The notes under the pieces were generated by a model. That model was not told the origin of the DNA and did not search any database. It saw nothing but the letters and a program-made list of their open reading frames with translations. Positions 43,008-50,054 of a DNA stretch of 64,000 nt are shown one piece after another (the stretch's first letter is position 1; each line of letters begins with the position of its first letter). The position numbers were made by a program, and so were the translations under genes. Source of the stretch: an uncultured Sutterella sp. (GTDB lineage: Bacteria; Pseudomonadota; Gammaproteobacteria; Burkholderiales; Burkholderiaceae_F); contig CASEFX010000013.1 of assembly GCA_949287305.1 (NCBI GenBank), positions 58,158-122,157 on the forward strand. Direction: 5' to 3'.

Positions 43008-43028
43008 ATGCGACGGGTCATGTCGCAT
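43008..43028. promoter_or_regulatory. Palindromic operator, copy 2
   Basis: The same ATGCGAC-N7-GTCGCAT with an unrelated 7-nt spacer, 57 bp after copy 1 and 80 bp before the WYL gene. Identity of arms but not of spacer argues for selection for protein binding. Confidence 0.75.
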
Positions 43029-43108
43029 GCTGCGCTCAAGATGTTTCTCAAGAAGCACAACCGACGTTCCTCTTTCCCCGAACCCTCTTTCTTTCGAAAG
43101 GTCGATCC

Positions 43109-44077
43109 ATGTCCGACGAAGCCCTGCCCCTATGCACCGCCCTGGTCCTCACGATCCTGCGCATTTTGCCGCGCTCCTCCTTCATGAGCGCCACCGAAGT
43201 GGCGAAGCGTCTCGCCGCGGAGGGCATTTCCGTGCACGTCCGCACCCTGCAGCGTACGCTCAAGATCATGTGCGAAACGCCCGTCTACGGGGTGGAACGC
43301 AACGCCTCGACGCGCCCCTTCGGCTACCGCCTCGCCGCACCGGTGACGATCGCTTCCGCACGGCTCTCGCCCCGCGACGCGCTTCTCATGCGTCTCTCCG
43401 AAGAGTCGCTCGCGGCAGCCCTTCTTCTTCATCCCTCCGGACGGGAGGGCGAAGACGCCCAGGAACTTCTCAACGAACGCTTCGCGCGTCTCAAGGAGCG
43501 CGAGGAGCGTCGCCGCGTCGCGGTGATTCCGGACCTGCCGCTCTTGACGCCCCCGCGCCTTTTGCCCGAAGTGCTCGACGCCGTCGCCACAGCGCTCTAT
43601 CGAAACGCCAAGCTCTTCTTTTCCTACCGCGACGACGACAAGACCGAGCACGACCTCGTCGCCTCGCCTCTCGGCGTTGTGCACCACTGCGTGCGGCTGC
43701 ATCTCTTCTATCTCACTCCGGACGGAAAGGTCCGGCACGTGCCGATGCACCGCCTCACCCGCGCCGAAGTGCTTGCGGAGCCCGCCGTGCGGCCCAAAAA
43801 CTTTCTGCTCTCGGAAGCCGCCAGGACCCTCCCCGTCCCGCAGGACGGAAAGAACCCGGTGCGCCTCACCTTTGCCTTCACGAACCCGGCGCTCGCGCGC
43901 ATGCTCGCCGAAACGCCCTTCGATCCGCATCAGCGCATCGCCAAGACCGACGACGGCACCTACACGCTCTCCGTCATCCTTCGCGACTCGCCCCGCATCT
44001 ACGCCTGGCTCGCCCTTTGGAAGGAGACGGGCGGGATCACGAACGCGAAGGTCGAGTCGCTCGCGCAAAAGAACTGA
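43109..44077 (+). CDS. WYL-domain transcriptional regulator
   Basis: 322 residues: N-terminal winged helix (SATEVAKRLAAEGISVHVRTLQRTLKIM, 27-54), WYL domain (~155-235, with KLFFSYRD and VRLHLFYLTPDGKVRHVPMHRL) and a C-terminal WCX-type segment. WYL regulators respond to nucleic acids or nucleotides and are common near defence and DNA-repair genes; here no defence genes adjoin. Two perfect palindromes upstream are probably its own sites. The HD-hydrolase gene follows after 71 bp. Confidence 0.88.
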   Translation: MSDEALPLCTALVLTILRILPRSSFMSATEVAKRLAAEGISVHVRTLQRTLKIMCETPVYGVERNASTRPFGYRLAAPVTIASARLSPRDALLMRLSEESLAAALLLHPSGREGEDAQELLNERFARLKEREERRRVAVIPDLPLLTPPRLLPEVLDAVATALYRNAKLFFSYRDDDKTEHDLVASPLGVVHHCVRLHLFYLTPDGKVRHVPMHRLTRAEVLAEPAVRPKNFLLSEAARTLPVPQDGKNPVRLTFAFTNPALARMLAETPFDPHQRIAKTDDGTYTLSVILRDSPRIYAWLALWKETGGITNAKVESLAQKN

Positions 44078-44148
44078 GTAGGACGCCTTATGTTCGGGCG
44101 TTTCGGATTGCGCTAGATTTTGAAAATCCGCACCAATCCGAGGACGCC

Positions 44149-44757
44149 ATGCCCTTTTCCGACCGTCTCACGCACGCCGCCGACATCGCCCGGCGCGCAC
44201 ACAACACGCAGACCCGCAAGGGATCGGACGTCCCCTACCTCTCGCACCTCTTTGCCGTGGCGGCCCTCGTCATGGAATCGGGCGGCTCGGAAGATCAGGT
44301 CTGCGCCGCGCTTTTGCACGACGTTCTGGAGGACGCGGGCGTCTCCTGGAGCGACGAAATCCGGGCGGAATTGGGCGAACACGTCCTCGCGCTCGTCACC
44401 GCGTGCACGGACGGCCTCCCCGACGCCGAAGGACACAAGGAGTCCTGGCGCACGCGCAAGCACCGCTACATCGAACACTGCTCGCAGGACACGCCGCTCG
44501 AGCGAGAAGCCCTCGTCATCTGCGCGGCGGACAAGCTTCACAATCTGCGCTCCCTTCTGATCGACCTGCGCGAGCACGGGCCAGACGTCTTTCTCAAGTT
44601 CGTAAAGGACGAACCGACGCTTCGCGGCAAGGGCGAAGCGACGCTCTGGTACTACGAAACGCTTCTCTCGATTTTCGAGCGCCGGGGAATCCCTACCGCC
44701 CGTCTTCTGCGGCCGGCCGTCGACGCCCTTCGCGAAATCGTGCGCGATCTTCCCTGA
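44149..44757 (+). CDS. HD-domain phosphohydrolase (RelA/SpoT hydrolase-like)
   Basis: 202 residues. HD motif in AALLHDVLEDAGV, preceded by HxxxVA (YLSHLFAVAALV) and followed by VICAADKLHNLRSLL, the pattern of the (p)ppGpp hydrolase domain in SpoT and small alarmone hydrolases. No synthetase or TGS/ACT domain. It may hydrolyse ppGpp or another nucleotide such as NADPH. Downstream of the WYL gene on the same strand, GAGGA before the ATG. Confidence 0.82.
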   Translation: MPFSDRLTHAADIARRAHNTQTRKGSDVPYLSHLFAVAALVMESGGSEDQVCAALLHDVLEDAGVSWSDEIRAELGEHVLALVTACTDGLPDAEGHKESWRTRKHRYIEHCSQDTPLEREALVICAADKLHNLRSLLIDLREHGPDVFLKFVKDEPTLRGKGEATLWYYETLLSIFERRGIPTARLLRPAVDALREIVRDLP

Positions 44758-44843
44758 TTCGGTTGCGAACGGTTGCGAATCCGCCGTTTTCAGGGCGCCC
44801 GACGGGGGCACCCATGCGCTACACTTTGGATCGTCTATGGAAT

Positions 44844-44868
44844 CGGACGCACGGCGTCCGCTTTTTTT
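44844..44868 (+). terminator. Intrinsic terminator abutting the response regulator start
   Basis: Perfect CGGACGC-ACG-GCGTCCG hairpin followed by CTTTTTTT, ending only 4 bp before the ATG at 44873. A TACACT at 44819-44824 could be a -10 box upstream of it, in which case the hairpin is in the leader. Confidence 0.7.
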
Positions 44869-44872
44869 GAAA

Positions 44873-45538
44873 ATGAAATATCTCGTAGTAGACGATCACG
44901 CGCTCGTGACCACGGCGCTTTCCATGCTTCTTCAGACCCGGGATCCCGAGGCTGAAGTCCACACGGCCGCGAACGCCGCCGAAGCTCTCGCCTTGATCGA
45001 CGAGCACGGCGAAAGCACCGACCTTCTCATCCTCGACCTCTCGCTTCCCGACGTGAAGGGAACGGAACTCATGGAAGAGATCGTCAACCGCATGCCCATG
45101 CTGAAGATCCTCGTCCTCTCGGGGCTTGTCGATCAGCAGAGCATCATGCGCGTCCTGCAGTTGGGCGCCGCGGGCTTCGTTCCGAAGTCGCTTGACACCG
45201 ACATGCTCGAGGCTGCCATCGATTTCGTCATGAGGGGCGGCGTCTACATTCCGACGAAGCTTCTTGCCGAAAACCAACGCGCGGGCTTCTTCACGCAGAC
45301 CGTCAAGCACATCCCCCGCACCGACGACGCCGAACCCGTGCATCTCACGGAACGTCAGAAGGACGTGCTGCATCTCCTCGCCCAGGGCGCGCCCATCAAG
45401 CGCATCTGCCGCGAACTCAATCTCTCGGAAGGCACCGTGAAGACCCACGTCGCGGCCATCTACCGCGCCTTCGGAGCCTCGAACCGCACGGAAGCGCTCC
45501 TTGCCGCGCGCCGCGCGGGCTTCGACGTGCTCTTCTGA
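44873..45538 (+). CDS. NarL/LuxR-type response regulator
   Basis: 221 residues. Receiver domain (1-125) with acidic pocket Asp7-Asp8, phosphoacceptor Asp55 in LLILDLSLPD and Lys in FVPKSLD; C-terminal LuxR helix-turn-helix (LTERQKDVLHLLAQGAPIKRICRELNLSEGTVKTHVAAIY). No sensor kinase gene adjoins, so it is an orphan here. Start at 44873 is where homology begins (MKYLVVDDH); ATG 44837, 12 codons upstream, is in frame and would place the terminator hairpin inside the coding sequence. Confidence 0.9.
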   Translation: MKYLVVDDHALVTTALSMLLQTRDPEAEVHTAANAAEALALIDEHGESTDLLILDLSLPDVKGTELMEEIVNRMPMLKILVLSGLVDQQSIMRVLQLGAAGFVPKSLDTDMLEAAIDFVMRGGVYIPTKLLAENQRAGFFTQTVKHIPRTDDAEPVHLTERQKDVLHLLAQGAPIKRICRELNLSEGTVKTHVAAIYRAFGASNRTEALLAARRAGFDVLF

Positions 45539-45560
45539 TCGAGCCCGTCCCAAACGTACG

Positions 45561-45583
45561 AAAGCGCCCTTCGGGGCGCTTTT
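45561..45583 (+). terminator. Terminator after the response regulator gene
   Basis: AAAGCGCCC-TTCG-GGGCGCTTTT, symmetrical, 22 bp after the stop. Confidence 0.8.
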
Positions 45584-45656
45584 GCATATTTCGTTATCCC
45601 TCCCCGCCCTCAATGCAAAACCGGACGGAGTGTCGTCTCCTATGGAATTTCCTTCG

Positions 45657-45896
45657 ATGACTTCGAGCCATCTTTCCCTTCCTCTTGAAGAAGTCCGCGA
45701 CCGTTTCGAGGAGTGCGTCGCCGGCGTCACCGCCCCCGAGGGCGAACCGCTCCTCGTCACGGTCGACGGCAAGCCCGTAGCCGCCCTCATCTCGGTTGCG
45801 GAATATGAAGAACTCCTTCGCCGCAAGTACCGCGAAGAATTTCACGCGATCTTCGACGAACTCGACGACGTCAACAAGGAGTTGCTCGACAAATGA
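45657..45896 (+). CDS. phd: Phd/YefM-type antitoxin
   Basis: About 79 residues. The Phd-like N-terminal fold (LSLPLEEVRDRFEECV) and GEPLLVTVDGKPVAALISVAEYEELL match type II antitoxins; the acidic helical C terminus (FDELDDVNKELLDK) would bind and block Doc. Its stop overlaps the doc start (ATGA), the usual toxin-antitoxin coupling. An in-frame ATG at 45642 is an alternative start. Probably represses its own promoter. Confidence 0.82.
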   Translation: MTSSHLSLPLEEVRDRFEECVAGVTAPEGEPLLVTVDGKPVAALISVAEYEELLRRKYREEFHAIFDELDDVNKELLDK

Positions 45897-46270
45897 AGCA
45901 TCTGACCGCACTGCAGGTGATCGTCTGTCATGACGAGAACATCCGCCGCTACGGCGGACTGCCGGGCATCGCCGACGCGGCTCGCGTGGAGGCGCTGGTC
46001 GAGCGCGTTCGCAACCACGAGCGCTACGAAGGCGTGACGGACGTCTTCGCGCTCGCCGCACTCTATTGCGTCGCGATCGCGAGAGGACATGCGTTTCTGG
46101 ACGCCAACAAGCGCACCGCCGTCAACTGCACCTGGGCCTTTTTGAAGATGAACGGCGTCAAAGCGTCCGTTCCGGAGAATCTGGTGGAGACGGTGATCCG
46201 TACCGCCACGGGAGAGATGGATGCGCAAAAGGCCGCAGAGTATCTTCGTGCGGCCTTCGGAGAAAAATGA
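45893..46270 (+). CDS. doc: Doc-type toxin (Fic fold kinase)
   Basis: 125 residues. The Doc/Fic motif HAFLDANKR (His66-Arg74) is intact. Doc phosphorylates elongation factor Tu and halts translation. Length equals P1 Doc. Overlaps phd by 4 bp. Ends 19 bp before the convergent uppS stop with no clear terminator. Confidence 0.9.
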   Translation: MKHLTALQVIVCHDENIRRYGGLPGIADAARVEALVERVRNHERYEGVTDVFALAALYCVAIARGHAFLDANKRTAVNCTWAFLKMNGVKASVPENLVETVIRTATGEMDAQKAAEYLRAAFGEK

Positions 46271-46289
46271 AATTTTTCGGGGCGATTGA

Positions 46290-47006
46290 TCAGAGTCCGG
46301 TCGCTCCTTCGCGGATCTGTTCGGAGGTCATGCCGAAACGGCGCTCGCGGCCGTGAAACCAGTCGATCGCGGCGTCGAGGTGCGCCTCGTCGTAGTCGGG
46401 CCAGAGGACCTTGTCAAAATAGAGTTCCGCATAGGCCGACTGCCAGAGAAGGAAGTTCGAGATGCGCTGCTCACCGCCCGTGCGGATGAGAAGATCCACT
46501 TCCGGAAGGTCGGCGAGCGTGAGATGCTTTTCAATCCCCGTCGCCGAAAGATCCCCTTCTTCGGCCGCGCGCTGCGCCGCCTGCACGAGGTCCCAGCGGC
46601 CGCCGTAGTTGGCGGCGATCGAAAGAACCATGCCCTTTCCGTCCGCGGTTTTCGCCTCGCAAAGCGCAATCGACTCGCGCACTTCATCGGGGAAGGCCGA
46701 GCGGTCGCCGATCACGCGAAGACGCACGCCCTTTTCTGCAAGGGGATCCGCCCAGTCCTTGAGACCGCGCGCAAAAAGCTTCATGAGCATGTCGACTTCG
46801 GCCTTGGGACGGCGCCAGTTTTCCGACGAGAAGGCGAAGACCGTGAGCGCGGCGAGCCCCAGTTCGCCCGCGCGGCGGACGACCTTCTCCAAGGCCTTTA
46901 CGCCCTGACGGTGCCCTTCGGCGCGGGGCAGAAAACGTTTTTTGGCCCACCGACCGTTGCCGTCCATGATGATGGCGACGTGACGCGGCGTCGAAGTATC
47001 GGACAT
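46290..47006 (-). CDS. uppS: Undecaprenyl diphosphate synthase
   Basis: 238 residues, cis-prenyltransferase. Catalytic Asp15 in IMDGNGRWA, VFAFSSENWRRP and the C-terminal DLLIRTGGEQRISNFLLWQSAYAE are complete. Makes the C55 lipid carrier for peptidoglycan. In most proteobacteria cdsA, dxr and rseP follow; here the next gene downstream is doc on the other strand. Separated from frr by a ~196-bp gap with a terminator, so it likely has its own promoter. Confidence 0.96.
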   Translation of the reverse strand: MSDTSTPRHVAIIMDGNGRWAKKRFLPRAEGHRQGVKALEKVVRRAGELGLAALTVFAFSSENWRRPKAEVDMLMKLFARGLKDWADPLAEKGVRLRVIGDRSAFPDEVRESIALCEAKTADGKGMVLSIAANYGGRWDLVQAAQRAAEEGDLSATGIEKHLTLADLPEVDLLIRTGGEQRISNFLLWQSAYAELYFDKVLWPDYDEAHLDAAIDWFHGRERRFGMTSEQIREGATGL

Positions 47007-47143
47007 GTATGAAATCCCTCGAATGTGTTCGGAGGAGAAGTATAAAAAAGGAAAGCGCCGCGCGAACGCCGCACTTGTTAGCGGTCTTTGCCAAAAAGCG
47101 CTTCCGCAACAAAAGCAAAAGGAAGAGCGGACGCTGAAAAGAG

Positions 47144-47178
47144 AAGAGGCGCGGGGCCTACGCCGACTCGCGCCTCTT
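47144..47178 (-). terminator. Terminator of frr
   Basis: AAGAGGCGCG / CGCGCCTCTT stem (15-nt loop), followed on the minus strand by CTCTTTTCAG. Confidence 0.65.
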
Positions 47179-47202
47179 TCGGAAAACCGAAATCCTGCGG
47201 TC

Positions 47203-47763
47203 TTAGACCGTCATGATTTCCTTTTCCTTGTCCGCAACGACCTTGTCGATTTCAGCGACGTACTTGTCGGTGAGCTTCTGGACTTCGGTTTCGGCACGAC
47301 GTTCGTCGTCCTCCGAGATTTCCTTGTCCTTCGTGAGGCGTTCGACGTGGGTGTTGGCGTCGCGGCGCAGATTGCGGATGGCGACCTTGCTGTCTTCGCC
47401 CATGCCGCGAACGACCTTCGAGAGTTCACGACGGCGTTCTTCGGTGAGCGGGGGCAGCGGAACGCGGATCACGTCGCCCGACGTGGCCGGGTTGAGGCCG
47501 AGGTCGGAATCGCGGATCGCCTTTTCCACGACCTTGACCATGTTCTTTTCCCAGGGCTGAACCGTCAGCGTGCGGGCGTCGCCCACGCCAACCTGGGCCA
47601 CCTGATTGAGCGGCGTCGGGCAGCCGTAGTAGTCCACCTTGATCTGATCGAGCAGGCCCGTCGAGGCGCGGCCCGTACGGATCTTCACGAATTCTTCGCG
47701 GGTGTGCTCCACCGTCGCCTTCATCTTGTGTTCGGTCTGAGCAATGATTTCAGAAACGGACAT
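47203..47763 (-). CDS. frr: Ribosome recycling factor
   Basis: 186 residues, standard length. [30 protein letters not shown] at the N terminus and [38 protein letters not shown] in the body are diagnostic parts of RRF. With EF-G it splits post-termination ribosomes. Follows pyrH in the conserved order. Confidence 0.97.
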   Translation of the reverse strand: MSVSEIIAQTEHKMKATVEHTREEFVKIRTGRASTGLLDQIKVDYYGCPTPLNQVAQVGVGDARTLTVQPWEKNMVKVVEKAIRDSDLGLNPATSGDVIRVPLPPLTEERRRELSKVVRGMGEDSKVAIRNLRRDANTHVERLTKDKEISEDDERRAETEVQKLTDKYVAEIDKVVADKEKEIMTV

Positions 47764-47831
47764 GTCGAAACTCCAAAACTGTACTTCTTTAATTTTATCG
47801 CACCCGGGACCCTCCCCGAGTGCCGACGAAT

Positions 47832-47864
47832 AGGCAAAAAGCCCGAAAGAGAGGGGCTTTGCCT
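47832..47864 (-). terminator. Hairpin terminator between pyrH and frr (distal)
   Basis: AGGCAAA-GCCCC / GGGC-TTTTTGCCT hairpin on the minus strand, with T-run inside the right arm. Confidence 0.55.
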
Positions 47865-47889
47865 CAAAGGATCACCAATACTACACGAA

Positions 47890-47919
47890 AACCGCCCCGC
47901 GGTCGACGCAAGGGCGGTT
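47890..47919 (-). terminator. Terminator of pyrH (proximal)
   Basis: AACCGCCC / GGGCGGTT stem followed on the minus strand by TTCGTG. Two stacked terminators imply separate transcription of frr. Confidence 0.6.
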
Positions 47920-47948
47920 CTGTCACGGGTTTTTACCGTGTAAGCCGG

Positions 47949-48671
47949 TCAGCTGTGAACGAGCGTGCCTTCCTTTTCGCCGAGGACGACGCGCTTCAGG
48001 GCGCCGTGCTTCGTCATGTTGAAGACCTTGATCGGGAGGTGCTGTTCGCGGCAGAGCGCAAAGGCCGTGGCGTCCATCACCTTCAGGTTCGCGCGAAGAG
48101 CCTGGTCGAACGTGAGTTCGTCGAACATCGTCGCGTCGGGATGAAGCTTCGGATCGGCCGTATAGATGCCGTCGACCTTCGTGGCCTTGAGCACCACTTC
48201 CGCGCCGATTTCGGCGCCGCGAAGCGCGGCCGTCGTGTCGGTCGTCATGAAGGGGTTGCCGGTACCCGCGGCGAAGATCACCACGCGGCCGAGGCGAAGA
48301 TGACGAAGGGCCTTGCCGCGGATGTACGGTTCGGCGACCTGTTCCATGTGCAGGGCCGACTGCACGCGGGCGTCGAGCCCGTTGTTGCGGCAGCAGTCCG
48401 CAAGGGCCATGGCGTTCATCACCGTGGCGAGCATGCCCATGTAGTCGCCCGTGGCGCGGTCCATGCCGGTCGCGCCGAGCGCGACGCCGCGGAAGATGTT
48501 GCCGCCGCCCACGACGATCCCCACTTCCACGCCGATTTCCACGATCGACTTGATTTCTTCCACCGTCTGCTGAAGAACCTTGCGGTTGATCCCGAACTGG
48601 TCTTCACCCATCAGGGCTTCACCGGAAAGTTTCAACAGAATTCGCTTGTAAGCGGGGGTAGACTGCGTCAT
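47949..48671 (-). CDS. pyrH: UMP kinase
   Basis: 240 residues of the amino acid kinase fold: [38 protein letters not shown] and the [15 protein letters not shown] segment are typical of bacterial UMP kinases. Converts UMP to UDP, regulated by GTP and UTP. ATG 48671 preceded by GGAGAAG. tsf and rpsB, which usually precede it, are not here. Confidence 0.96.
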   Translation of the reverse strand: MTQSTPAYKRILLKLSGEALMGEDQFGINRKVLQQTVEEIKSIVEIGVEVGIVVGGGNIFRGVALGATGMDRATGDYMGMLATVMNAMALADCCRNNGLDARVQSALHMEQVAEPYIRGKALRHLRLGRVVIFAAGTGNPFMTTDTTAALRGAEIGAEVVLKATKVDGIYTADPKLHPDATMFDELTFDQALRANLKVMDATAFALCREQHLPIKVFNMTKHGALKRVVLGEKEGTLVHS

Positions 48672-49014
48672 TTCTTGTGCTTCTCCATGTGAGGGACGGC
48701 TAGTCCCAAAAAGGCTCCTGCGCATTCTATACAGTTTTTCCTGCAACCGTGAGAGTTTTTACCTATCACCAAAGAACACTCGAAAAGAAACGACCGACGT
48801 CCGCCCTCCCCGCAATTTGGCCGCGTCGGTCGTAACGAGCGGAAAGCGCGCTGGCATGGTGCATGCGGTGGCGCAACCGTCGATCAGAACTTTTCTAATG
48901 GACGGTCGAATGGTTGACGAGACTTCACCTATGGAGCCGCAGCACCGGTTTTGCTTGCGTCGGACCGTTTGGCCGTACCCCGAAGGTACGGGAGAAAGCC
49001 CTCCCGAACCACGT
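48672..49014. other. 340-bp gap between pyrH and the LysR gene
   Basis: Holds the pyrH promoter side and a CCGTACC-CCGAA-GGTACGG hairpin (48972-48990) without a T-run. A minus-strand frame runs through but does not resemble any family I know. No RNA gene recognised. Confidence 0.4.
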
Positions 49015-49947
49015 TCACTTTTTCGGACGCACAAACCGCCACTTCCGCAGACGGTATTGCTCTTCGAAGGCCGTACGGATCGCAAACCGCATGAAGTCCG
49101 CCGCCGGGGACAGTTCCACGCCCTTGCGGTGAAAAAACGAAATGCTGAGGGGCGGCAACGGGAACCGTTCCACAGCCAAGGCCCGCAGTCGATTCTCGTA
49201 ACGCGCATCTTCGACGACGCTCAGAGGAGAGAGGCTGAGCGCTCCGTTGCGGCCTTTGAGCGCGTCGATTCCGAAAAAGTCGCAAAGCGTAAGGGCTCGC
49301 GGCGAAACGCCGAAGTCTTTGAGTTTGGCGAGCAAAAAAGCCTCGTCCTGAGCGGTCGAAAGCCACTCGCTTTGTGAGAAAACCGCCCTAAGATCGGCGT
49401 CGGGCGCAAAGACCGGATGATCCGGTGCCGCAACGATGCCCTGATCCACTTCCATGAGAGGCTCTTCGGCGAGTGAGGCGAGAGCACGGTGCTGGTGGCG
49501 TCCGCTCATGACGAGCGAAAGTTCCAGTTTGTCAGTCAAAAGATGCGGCAGACAATCCGAAAGGAAACCGCTTCGAAAAAACACCTTCACTCGAGGAAAT
49601 CGAGTGCGAAAGTGCGCCATGGCCGCCGCGAGAATGACGGGAGGCAACGTCGGCGTGACGGAAAGCGACAGCCTCTCATGCCGTCCCGTCACGACGGCGT
49701 TCACGGCATCTACGGCGTTGTCGGCGTTGGAAGCGATGGTTTCGGCGTAGGGCCGCAAACTTTCGCCCGCCGCGTTGAGGCGCAGTCCCTTCGTACTGCG
49801 TACGAAAAGCGGTGTTCCGAGCTCGTTTTCGAGTTCCTTCACCGCCTTGGCGACGGTCGATTGGGTAACGCAGAGAGTTGCCGCCGCGCGGCGCACGCTT
49901 CCGGTCTGCACGACCGCGAGGAAAGCTTTGATCTGACGGATTTTCAT
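49015..49947 (-). CDS. LysR-family regulator
   Basis: 310 residues. N-terminal winged helix (IKAFLAVVQTGSVRRAAATLCVTQSTVAKAVKELENELG, 6-44) and a LysR substrate domain. It lies directly downstream of the exported FMN/FAD reductase gene on the same strand, beyond a strong terminator, and is the likely regulator of that gene. In such Burkholderiales pairs the inducer is often the electron-acceptor substrate; unknown here. Confidence 0.88.
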   Translation of the reverse strand: MKIRQIKAFLAVVQTGSVRRAAATLCVTQSTVAKAVKELENELGTPLFVRSTKGLRLNAAGESLRPYAETIASNADNAVDAVNAVVTGRHERLSLSVTPTLPPVILAAAMAHFRTRFPRVKVFFRSGFLSDCLPHLLTDKLELSLVMSGRHQHRALASLAEEPLMEVDQGIVAAPDHPVFAPDADLRAVFSQSEWLSTAQDEAFLLAKLKDFGVSPRALTLCDFFGIDALKGRNGALSLSPLSVVEDARYENRLRALAVERFPLPPLSISFFHRKGVELSPAADFMRFAIRTAFEEQYRLRKWRFVRPKK

Positions 49948-49964
49948 CTTGTAGTGTTCAATGG

Positions 49965-50010
49965 AAAACGCCCTTATTCTTCAGGATTTCCTGAAGAATA
50001 AGGGCGTTTT
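49965..50010. terminator. 46-bp perfect palindrome, terminator of the reductase gene
   Basis: 22-bp perfect arms starting AAAACGCCCTTATTC and ending GAATAAGGGCGTTTT with a 2-nt centre (49987-49988). A-tract and T-tract flank the GC part on both strands, so it can terminate either way. Starts 18 bp upstream of the LysR ATG. Confidence 0.8.
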
Positions 50011-50054
50011 CGGCGGAGGGGGTGAAGATTGTCCTCCTTTTTACCCGCAACGCA

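Larger units (their letters stand above)
42346..43108. other. 760-bp intergenic region upstream of the WYL regulator
   Basis: No gene I can support. Contains the HU promoter side (AT-rich 42420-42480), a long imperfect inverted repeat at 42489-42536 (GGCAAACCCCTC against GAGGGGGTTTGCC), GC-poor coding potential in several short frames that do not resemble each other or any family, and two copies of a palindromic operator near the WYL gene. It may include a degraded gene or a dispersed repeat. Confidence 0.4.

Noticed and set aside
48972..48990. Hairpin CCGTACC/GGTACGG as LysR terminator
   Set aside because: No T-run on the minus strand; kept only as a note in the gap entry.
48759..49208. A 149-codon minus-strand frame between pyrH and LysR, with an LVTTDAAKLR stretch recalling PIN-like proteins
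   Set aside because: Half of it overlaps the LysR coding region, and no PIN acidic residues are arranged correctly.
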